Assembly (NCBI GenBank): GCA_030603925.1
Contig: JAUVWV010000004.1
Span: 1-38,474, forward strand
DNA from: Thauera sp.
Lineage (GTDB): Bacteria; Pseudomonadota; Gammaproteobacteria; Burkholderiales; Rhodocyclaceae
Direction of reading: 5' to 3'
DNA: 38,474 nt
Part shown: piece after piece, positions 1 to 7,600 of the stretch
How positions within the stretch are numbered: the stretch's first letter is position 1
Layout of the letters: the number at the start of each line of letters is the position of its first letter
Notes under the pieces: generated by a model
Seen by the model: only the letters and a program-made list of their open reading frames with translations
What the model was told of the DNA's origin: nothing
Databases searched by the model: none
Translations under genes and position numbers: made by a program

Positions 1-740
1 GAGTTGCCGATGTTGGCGTTGATCTTGGTGAGGAAGTTGCGGCCGATGATCATCGGCTCGGTTTCCGGGTGGTTGATGTTGGCGGGGATGATGGCGCGGC
101 CGCGGGCGACTTCGTCGCGCACGAACTCGGGGGTGATCTCGGCCGGGATGCTGGCGCCGAAGTTCTGCCCCGGGTGCTGGCGGCCGAGCATGGCGGCCAT
201 CTTCTGCCCGGTAGGGCCGGCGTTCTTCAGTGATTCGATGTATTCCGCGCGGCGCAGGTTCTCGCGGATGGCGATGTATTCCATCTCCGGGGTGATGATG
301 CCGCGCCGGGCGTAGTGCATCTGCGTGACGTTGGCGCCGGCCTTGGCGCGCAGTGGCTTGCGGTGCAGGCCGGGGAAGCGCAGCTCGTCCAGCGCCGGGT
401 TTGCGGCGCGCTGGCGGCCGTACTCGGAGGACAGATCGGCGAGCTGCTCGGTGTCACCGCGCTCGGCGATCCAGCCGGCGCGCAGCGCGGGCAGGCCGGA
501 GCGGATGTCGATCTTCGCCTGCGGGTCGGTGTAGGGACCGGAGCAGTCATAGACGAAGATCGGCGGGTTGGGCTCGGCGCCGAAGGAGGCCGGGGTGTCG
601 GCCTGCGAGATCTCGCGCATGGGCACGCGGATGTCCGGGCGCGAGCCTTCCACGTAGATCTTGCGCGAGTTGGGCAGCGGGGCGATGGCGGCTTCGTCCA
701 CCCTGGCCTGCGTGGCGATGAATTGTTCCTTGGCGTTCAT
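1..740 (-). CDS. thiC: Phosphomethylpyrimidine synthase ThiC (partial, N-terminal part)
   Basis: Radical-SAM enzyme that rearranges aminoimidazole ribotide to the HMP-phosphate pyrimidine of thiamine. The reverse strand reads open from the ATG at 740 to the window edge, about 246 residues, starting [20 protein letters not shown]. The segment [12 protein letters not shown] and the stretch around [17 protein letters not shown] are typical of the ThiC N-terminal and early barrel region. The C-terminal cluster-binding CxxC motif lies outside the window, so catalytic competence cannot be judged. A GGAGAG ribosome binding site lies just upstream of the ATG. It is the second gene after thiD and is probably controlled by the same TPP riboswitch. 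A REP-like inverted repeat sits between the two genes. Confidence 0.95.
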   Translation of the reverse strand, partial: MNAKEQFIATQARVDEAAIAPLPNSRKIYVEGSRPDIRVPMREISQADTPASFGAEPNPPIFVYDCSGPYTDPQAKIDIRSGLPALRAGWIAERGDTEQLADLSSEYGRQRAANPALDELRFPGLHRKPLRAKAGANVTQMHYARRGIITPEMEYIAIRENLRRAEYIESLKNAGPTGQKMAAMLGRQHPGQNFGASIPAEITPEFVRDEVARGRAIIPANINHPETEPMIIGRNFLTKINANIGN

Positions 741-768
741 GGGTTCTCTCTCCGGGGGCGTTTATTGC

Positions 769-842
769 TGTAGGAGCGGGCTTGCCCGCGATTCGGTCGT
801 GGCAGGACGAACGCTGCAATCGCGGGCAAGCCCGCTCCTACA
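769..842. repeat. REP/BIME-like inverted repeat
   Basis: Two 25-bp arms, 769-793 and 818-842, are perfect reverse complements separated by 24 bp. The arm begins TGTAGGAGCGGGCTTG. This core resembles REP sequences known from Pseudomonas and other proteobacteria. It lies between the thiD stop and the thiC start and could act as an mRNA stabiliser or partial terminator. No other copy was noticed in this window. Confidence 0.85.
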
Positions 843-857
843 GGGGGGAGGCGTGGC

Positions 858-1694
858 TCAGCGCGGCCACAGTGCGTGGAAGTGATGCACCGGGCCGTGG
901 CCGCTGCCCACCGCCAGTTCTCCGGCGCGTGCGATGGCGCCCAGCAGCCACTGGCGGGCGTCGCGCACCGCGGCTTCCACCGGATGCAGGGCGTGCTGGC
1001 GTTGCGGCAGCAGGGCGGCGATGGCGGAACTCAGCGTGCAGCCGGTGCCGTGGGTGTTCCTGGTGTCGATGCGTGGCGCAGGCAGCTCGATCATGCGGTC
1101 GCCGTCGAACAGCAGGTCGGTGAGCTCGCTGCCCGGCAGGTGGCCGCCCTTGAGCAGCACCCAGCGCTCCGAGGACAGCGGCAGCAGTTCGCGCAGGCGC
1201 TCGGTGGCACGGTACAGTTCCTTCACCGTCTCCGGGGCGCGGCCCTCCAGCAGCACGCCGGCTTCGGGCAGGTTGGGGGTAATCATGAAGGCCTGCGGAA
1301 GCAGCGCCTCGCGCATCATCGAGATCGCACTTTTCGCCAGCAGCGCGTCGCCGCTCTTGGCCACCATCACCGGGTCCAGCACCACGTTGGCGGCCTGCCA
1401 GTGGGCCAGGCGGTCGGCCACCGTGGCGGTGACCTCGGCGCTGCCCAGCATGCCGATCTTGGTGGCGTGGATGGCGACGTCGGCGAACAGGGTGTCGATC
1501 TGCAGGCGCAGGAAGTCGGTGGGCGGCACATGCACCCCGCTCACGCCCTGGGTGTTCTGTGCGGTGAGCGCGGCGACCACGCCGCAGCCGTACGCGCCGA
1601 GCGCGGAAAAGGCCTTCAGGTCGGCGTAGATGCCGGCGCCGCCGGACGGATCGACGCCGGCGATGGTGAGTGCGTTGGGGATGGTGCTGCTCAT
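858..1694 (-). CDS. thiD: Hydroxymethylpyrimidine/phosphomethylpyrimidine kinase ThiD
   Basis: Ribokinase-fold enzyme that phosphorylates HMP and then HMP-P to HMP-PP for thiamine synthesis in the cytoplasm. About 278 residues, starting MSSTIPNALTIAGVDPSGGA. The N-terminal SGGAG substrate loop, the central LDPVMVAKSGD segment and the C-terminal GTGCTLSSAIAA anion-hole motif are all visible. The frame is open to an ATG at 1718, but the ATG at 1694 has GGGG a few bases upstream and matches the usual family start. It is the first gene downstream of the TPP riboswitch, followed by thiC. No ThiE domain is fused to it, unlike some relatives. Confidence 0.95.
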   Translation of the reverse strand: MSSTIPNALTIAGVDPSGGAGIYADLKAFSALGAYGCGVVAALTAQNTQGVSGVHVPPTDFLRLQIDTLFADVAIHATKIGMLGSAEVTATVADRLAHWQAANVVLDPVMVAKSGDALLAKSAISMMREALLPQAFMITPNLPEAGVLLEGRAPETVKELYRATERLRELLPLSSERWVLLKGGHLPGSELTDLLFDGDRMIELPAPRIDTRNTHGTGCTLSSAIAALLPQRQHALHPVEAAVRDARQWLLGAIARAGELAVGSGHGPVHHFHALWPR

Positions 1695-1792
1695 CGTGCG
1701 CCCCATCGCGGGCAGCACGATGTGCGTGCGGCGGCGAGAGCCGGCACAATGGCGGTACGACGGAACTGCGGACGGAATGAAGTCATCTGACG

Positions 1793-1873
1793 CGTTTCCC
1801 TACGCCGGTGCGATCCGGATCAGGTTCCAAGGGACTCTCTCAGCCCGCCGCCAGCCGGCAGGCACCCCCAACG
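1793..1873 (-). promoter_or_regulatory. TPP riboswitch (THI element)
   Basis: On the minus strand the element reads CGTTGGGGGTGCCTG, then GCTGAGAGAG, then ACCTGATCCGGATC and CGTAGGGAAACG. These are the conserved P1/P2 strand, the CTGAGA pyrimidine-sensing loop and the ACCTGAT pyrophosphate-sensing arm. The outer CGTT (1870-1873) and AACG (1793-1796) can pair as P1. It sits about 100 nt upstream of the thiD ATG. No clear terminator hairpin was seen between the aptamer and thiD, so control may act on translation start or through Rho. Confidence 0.95.
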
Positions 1874-1942
1874 GTAAGCTGGGGACGATACTGGATGGTA
1901 CCGGCGAAGGCAAGTCGGGTTGCAGGCCGCTCAAGCTTGGGC

Positions 1943-3427
1943 GTGCACGGCCGAAGATATGGTTCAACAGCACAACATCGCCGGGTTCTCCCACTGACGT
2001 ACACGCCGCTACGCCTCCTTCCCCTGTTTGCCGCGCTTTGCGCCGCGTTGAGCGCGCCGCCGGCTGCAGCCGACGACTGGGCAGTGGTCATGCGCGACCG
2101 CGACCGCAAGGTGGAGATCGACCGCGCCACCATCATCCAGTCTGACGGCGGCACCAAAGTTGCGTGGGGGCGGGTGGTGATGTCGCCGGCCGAGGCACGC
2201 AAGGCCGGTTACACCACGGTGAAGGCGCTCAACCGGTACGACTGCAATAACCGAGGCTTCTTCACCATCAAGCGGGTCTATCTCGACGACGACAACCTCG
2301 TGCTGCGCGAGGAGACGGTGGTCGACCAGAGCGTGGTGATGGTGGCACGCAACAGCGTGGACGAGCGCATGTGGCGCGAGGTCTGCCGGCCGCCTTCGGT
2401 GCAGGACCTGGCGCGCGTTGCCGAGCAGGCCGACCGAGCGGCAGCGGGTGCGACGCTTGCGCCGAGCACGCCGCCGGTGCGCGAACCCGTGCGCCAGGCC
2501 GACTACAAACCGGGCGGCGAGGGCGTTGATGTGATCGAGCGGACCATCGCCAGTCGCCCCGTGCCGGCACCCACCGCAGCGGCCGAACCGATGCCGCGCC
2601 AGACGGCGCCCGTGGCAGCGGCCCCAGCGCGCCCGCCTCAGGCGCAGCAGGCTGCGGCCGCGCCACGGCCCCGCGCTGCAGCCGGGGCGCAGGGCAGTGA
2701 CACCGCGCATACCGCAGCGCGCGCCCAGGCTCCGTCGGAGTCACGCGGTGAGGTGCGCTGGAGCTACCAGGGCGGAACCGGTCCGGAGCAGTGGGGCAGC
2801 CTGCGCCCCGACTGGTCGGCCTGCGCGCAGGGCAGGCGGCAGTCGCCGATCGATCTGCGCGACGGCATCGGCGTGGCACTCGAGCCGGTACGCTTCGACT
2901 TCCGCCAGACGCGCTTCCGCGTCGGCGACACGGGGCACACGCTGTCGGTCCGGGTCGGCGAGGGCATGGGCATGGAGGTGCGCGGCGACCGCTATGAACT
3001 GGAGAGCTTCCAGTATCACCGCCCCTCCGAGGTGCGTATCGACGGGCGCGCCAGCGACATGGCGATGCACTTTCATCTGCGCAGCCTGGAGGGGCGCCGT
3101 GCCGTGCTGGTGGTATTGCTGGAGCGCGGCGAGCGGGCCAATCCGGTGCTGCAGTCGGTGCTCAACAACCTGCCGCTGGAGCGCGGGGCGCATTTCATGC
3201 CGGCGGAAATCATCGATCTGGCGACCCAGGTGCCCGATGAGCCCGCGCATTTCCTGTTCATGGGCTCGCTCAGCCAGCCGCCGTGCACCGAGGACGTACT
3301 GTGGGTGGTGATGAAGCGACCGCTGCCGGTGTCCGACAACCAGCTCGCCATCTTCTCCCGCCTGTACGAGCGCAACGCGCGCCCGGTGCAGCCGCTCAAC
3401 GACCGGCTGGTGCTGGAGTCGCGCTGA
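1943..3427 (+). CDS. Secreted surface-adhesin-E-like / alpha-carbonic anhydrase fusion protein
   Basis: About 494 residues if the GTG at 1943 is used. No ATG lies close to the signal peptide, so the start is uncertain; an ATG at 1895 is also in frame. A signal peptide (LRLLPLFAALCAALSAPPAAA) precedes an N-terminal domain (about 44-150) resembling surface-adhesin protein E. An Ala/Pro-rich linker (about 170-268) leads to an alpha-carbonic anhydrase domain (about 270-490) with RRQSPIDLRDG and GSLSQPPCTEDVLW. By eye, the usual FHFH zinc motif reads FQYH, so the first ligand is Gln357; His359 and His376 align with the other two. The Glu before the third ligand is Ala. It may be inactive or altered in activity. 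It diverges from the thiamine operon. Confidence 0.8.
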   Translation: MHGRRYGSTAQHRRVLPLTYTPLRLLPLFAALCAALSAPPAAADDWAVVMRDRDRKVEIDRATIIQSDGGTKVAWGRVVMSPAEARKAGYTTVKALNRYDCNNRGFFTIKRVYLDDDNLVLREETVVDQSVVMVARNSVDERMWREVCRPPSVQDLARVAEQADRAAAGATLAPSTPPVREPVRQADYKPGGEGVDVIERTIASRPVPAPTAAAEPMPRQTAPVAAAPARPPQAQQAAAAPRPRAAAGAQGSDTAHTAARAQAPSESRGEVRWSYQGGTGPEQWGSLRPDWSACAQGRRQSPIDLRDGIGVALEPVRFDFRQTRFRVGDTGHTLSVRVGEGMGMEVRGDRYELESFQYHRPSEVRIDGRASDMAMHFHLRSLEGRRAVLVVLLERGERANPVLQSVLNNLPLERGAHFMPAEIIDLATQVPDEPAHFLFMGSLSQPPCTEDVLWVVMKRPLPVSDNQLAIFSRLYERNARPVQPLNDRLVLESR

Positions 3428-3617
3428 CCGGTCTCTGTCCGCCGGCAGCGCGGAGACCGGCCGGGAATCCGCGTGCGCGGCTGCGGCGCAGACGGTCAAT
3501 ATTTGTTACCGATTCCATGCGCAGCACCGTGGCGTATGCCAAAGGCGATATGCTGCGGCCCTGTATTCAATCGGGGCCGCAGGGCTGGACGCCCGCGGCG
3601 AGACCTTGGGCGCGCGC
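3428..3617. other. Intergenic region upstream of the response regulator
   Basis: 190 bp without a credible gene. It contains TTGTTAC (3503-3509) followed six bases later by CATG (3516-3519). A similar TTGTTAC-N7-CATG occurs downstream of the regulator at 4434-4451. No clear terminator or promoter hexamer pair was identified. Confidence 0.4.
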
Positions 3618-4322
3618 ATGGTTGAAGCGGTCGGCAGCGGAATCGAGATCTGTATCGTCGAGGACGACGAGAGCCTGCGCCAGGCGATTGCGCAGGCCCT
3701 GCGGGGCATGGGCTTCGGCGTACGCGGTTTTGCCGACTCGCTCGGCCTCTACCTCGGACTGCTGCAGGCCCCCTGCGACGTGCTGCTGCTCGATCTCAAC
3801 CTGGCGGGCGAGGATGGCTTCACCATCGTCGAGCAACTGCGCGGCGTGTGTTCCCCGGGCATCGTCATCCTCACTGCGCGCGACGATGCCGACATGCTGG
3901 TGCACTGCCTGACCAATGGTGCCGATGCCTACCTCGTCAAGCCGGTCGATTTCCGCCAGTTGGCCGCCACCCTGGTCAGTCTTGCGCGTCGCCTTGGGCG
4001 AGGCCAGACGGGCACCGCGCAGCCATCCGACTGGCAACTCGCCGGGGACGGCTGGACCCTGGTGGCGCCCGACGGTCAGCAGCTGGGCCTGACGGCCTCC
4101 GAACGCGCCCTGCTCGGCGAACTGTTCGGTCAGGCCAACACCGCGGTGCGCCGCGATGCCATCATCGCTGCGCTCGGCCACCACCCCGATTACTACCTCG
4201 ACCACCGTCTGGACATGCTGATCAGCCGTCTGCGCCGCAAGGTCAACGAGGCGATCGGCATTCCCCTGCCATTGAAGGCGGTGCGCGGCATCGGCTTCAT
4301 GCTGTCGCTGCGTACGCGCTGA
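3618..4322 (+). CDS. OmpR/PhoB-type DNA-binding response regulator (orphan)
   Basis: Two-component response regulator of 234 residues. The receiver domain (about 9-120) shows the acidic pocket Glu15-Asp16-Asp17, phosphoacceptor Asp59 in LLLDLNL, Thr86 in VILTARDD and Lys108 in YLVKPVD. A winged-helix DNA-binding domain (about 138-232) ends with the wing KAVRGIGFML. The ATG at 3618 is preferred to the TTG at 3606 as the first ATG in frame. No histidine kinase gene is in the window. It stands directly upstream of, and in the same direction as, the large DUF11/OmpA-barrel operon, which makes that operon a plausible target; this is inference from position only. Confidence 0.9.
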   Translation: MVEAVGSGIEICIVEDDESLRQAIAQALRGMGFGVRGFADSLGLYLGLLQAPCDVLLLDLNLAGEDGFTIVEQLRGVCSPGIVILTARDDADMLVHCLTNGADAYLVKPVDFRQLAATLVSLARRLGRGQTGTAQPSDWQLAGDGWTLVAPDGQQLGLTASERALLGELFGQANTAVRRDAIIAALGHHPDYYLDHRLDMLISRLRRKVNEAIGIPLPLKAVRGIGFMLSLRTR

Positions 4323-4687
4323 GTCCGGCGCGCGGTCCGGCGACACCTCCCCCCGTCAATCCACTTCACTTCGCATTCTGCCGGCGTGGCGGGGGCCTGT
4401 TCGTGCGTGCACGTCCGGCGAATCGGTGAATTCTTGTTACTCCCCGACATGGGTGGTGAGTTATCGGTGAATTTGGTGATTCCCATGCTGGATGCGTGAG
4501 CAACCGTGACCGACGCAATCCCCCGGATCCGTAGACTCGGCCGTCGTTTGTTAGCCCGCGTGCATAGCACGTGGGGATCGTCGCCTGGGCTGCTGCCCAC
4601 GCGACCTGTCGATGACGGATGCGTCGCATCGCGGCGCCGTAAGCTGGACGGGGACCCATGGTCGATAAGAAGGAAAGGAGCCGGGTC
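4323..4687 (+). promoter_or_regulatory. Long structured intergenic/leader region of the DUF11 operon
   Basis: 365 bp without a credible gene. The first part holds an 11-bp direct repeat ATCGGTGAATT at 4422-4432 and 4463-4473, a 41-bp shift (about four helical turns). The second part holds three successive inverted repeats: CGTGC-ATA-GCACG (4559-4571), GTCGC-CT-GGGC-TGCT-GCCC-AC-GCGAC (4580-4605) and GATGC-GTC-GCATC (4618-4630). A strong ribosome binding site AGGAAAGGAG (4671-4680) ends it. It does not match the c-di-GMP-I riboswitch consensus by eye. Promoter position is not resolved. Confidence 0.45.
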
Positions 4688-7600
4688 ATGTACCTGGCGA
4701 CATGCCTGGGGCGTGCGCTGCGCCGTGGGCTGGGGAGGAGGCTGCTGACCGGCAGCGCGCTGCTGGCGATGGCCGGTCCGGCTGCGGCGGCAGCCGACCT
4801 GGTGTTGAACAACACCGTCGACAAACCGTCGGCGCGGGCGACCGAGGAGGTGGTGTTCACCATCACCGTGGCCAACAACGGGCCCGATGCCTCGACGGGC
4901 ATCGTGCTCGTCGACACCCTGCCGGCGACGGCCACATACGTCAGCCACACCACCGACGTCGGCCCCGCCTGCACCCATTCGGGCGAAGCGGCCGGCGGCA
5001 CCTTGACCTGCAACATCGGCACGCTCCCCAATCAGGCCGTTGCCACGGTGACGCTGACCGCGCGGATCACCGCCTCCACCCCGGCGACCATCACCAACCT
5101 GGCCGCGGTCACCGCGGACAATGACGACGATACGAGCAACAACGCGCTGTCGCGCAATGTCACGATAACCAGCGGCACCGACCTGGAAATGGTGCTGAGC
5201 GGCAGCGCGGATCCGGTGCAGTCCGGCGGTACGCTGAGCTACACCGCGTCGGTCGTCAACAACGGCCCCGATGCGGCGCTCAGCCCGCGCGCGGTGATCA
5301 CCCTGGCGCCCGGGTTCAACCGGACCGGCTCCTTGCCGGGTGGCTGCACCCAGGCCGCTCAGGTGGTGACCTGCAATGCGGCCAACCTCGCCAGCGGCGC
5401 AACGTGGAACATCGGCGCCATCAGCGGCGTCGTGGCGGTCGCCGGGCCGAGCTCGCTCAGCACCACCGCAACGGCCAGCTACAACAACGGCAGCGGCTTC
5501 GACGGGATCACCGGTAATAACACCGCAGTGGTAAATACCCAGGTCAACGCGGGTACCGATGTTGGTGTGAGCATCAATCGCAGCCCGGCTGGCACGCTGG
5601 TCCTGCTGGATGAGTTTCAGATCCGTCTTGTCCCGACCTATTCCGGAGGGTTGCCGCAGAACCTCACGCTGAGCGCGAACATCGATCCAGCGTTCCAGAT
5701 TCTCGGCTTTGCCGCGACCAACGGCTGGAACTGCGGATCTGCAGGGCAGGCGGTCACCTGCACGCGCGCCGACGGTGGTGGGGCGAACGGTGCTTACAAC
5801 CATGCGATCGGCCGGGTTGACATCGACGTGCGTGCGATCGCATCCGGTGCGAATCTTTCCAACACTGCAACGATCTCTGCCGCAAGTCCGAACGACGACA
5901 ATGGCGCCAACGACAATGCCAGCCTGAACATTTCCGTGCAGGCGCCGGTCTTCGATCTGCAGGCCCTCAAGGCCGGCCCCACCCATGACCTGCGCGTGGT
6001 CGACGGCGAGGCGTTCGCCTACACGCTGCGGGTGCGCAACAACAGCAACGTCGGTTTCGTCGGCCAACTCACGATGACCGACACCCTGCCGGCCGGACTG
6101 CGGGTGGACAGCTACACGCTCAACGGCTGGTCCTGCAGTTCTACCGATGATCCGCTGCCGGTGGCCGGTCCCGCCACCATCACCTGCACCCGCAGCTACG
6201 CACCCGGCAGTCCGCTCGCAGCGGGCGCCACCACCCCGGGCGTGCTGCTGCATACCGTGGCCACCGCGGCCGGGGCGCATGCCAATCAGATGTGCGTGAG
6301 CAGCGCCGCTGAACCCGGCTACAGCTATCCGGCCGACAGCAATGCGGGCAACGATTGCCAGTCCAGCGGCATCACGGCGCAACTGAGTACCGCCAGTGCC
6401 GACATCGCGGTGCTCAAGAGCGGCGATCCCAGCGTGGTGGCCGGCGAGGTGCTGAGCTACAGCCTGGAGATCGTCAACAGCGGGCCGGCCAGCGCCTTCG
6501 ATGTGACCCTGAGCGATCTGTTCGAGGATCTGTTCACCGGCGGCTCCGGCAACGGCTTCGAAGGCGCGAGCGTCGCCGCAGGCAATGCCAGCTTCGGCAG
6601 TTGTACCAACGCCACCCCGGCCAACGTCGGCACGCGCAACCTGAGCTGCACCTTCACCGAGTTGCCGGTGTGTACGCAGGGCGACAACTGCCCGGTGGTA
6701 TCCGTCCAGGTGCGGCCCCTCGCCAACACCTCGAACGGCAACGACATCACCCGCAACAATCAGGCCTGCGCCTACTCGTCGACCACTTCCGATCCGGACT
6801 ACGGCAGCGGCAACAATTGCGGCAGCCACAGTACGACGGTCACGCCGATGGCCGACCTCTCGGTCGCCAAGAGCGCAGCCTGGGCCGAGTCGCCGGAGCC
6901 GATCGCGGCCGGCACCAACCTCACCTATACGCTGACGGTGCGCAACGAGTTGAGCGGCGCCTCCGGCAGCAACACGGTGACGCTCACCGACACCCTGCCG
7001 CTGGACCTGACCTTCGTGTCCGCCAGCGCGAGCGACGGCGGCAACTGCGCGACCACGCCGGGGGCGGGCGTCACCACCACATCGGCCAACCGCAGCCTGG
7101 TGTGCTCGTGGCCCAGCATCCAGCGCAACGGCCAGCGCACCGTGACCGCGGTGTTGCGGCCCGACCATGGCACCCAGGGGCAGACCCTGAGCAACCTCGT
7201 CGAGGTGTCCTCGGTGACGCCCGAGGTGTCCTTGGCCAACAACAGCGGCGCGGTGGATGTGCCGGTCGCCATCGCGCAGGCCGATCTGGCCACCACCCAA
7301 GTGGACAGCCCCGATCCGCTGCAGGTCGGCGACCGGGTGACCTACACGCTGACGGTCACCAACTACGGTCCCTCGGTGGCCACCGCGGTGCGCCTGTACG
7401 ACTCTCTGCCCACTTCCGGCCTGTCCTTCCAGGGCTTCCAGCATCTGGTCGGCGGCGTGCCGACGCCCGGCCTGCCGGCCGGCGTGAGCTGCAGCAGCCA
7501 GCCGGCGATCGGCGCCTACGGGGCCGGTGCCGTGCCGGCGGCGGTGTATGCCGGCCTGAACGGCGGCTGGAACGCTGCGCTGGAGGCCGCGGACATCGTC

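Noticed and set aside
4500-4687. A c-di-GMP riboswitch before the DUF11 operon
   Set aside because: The conserved GEMM core was not found by eye; only generic hairpins are present.
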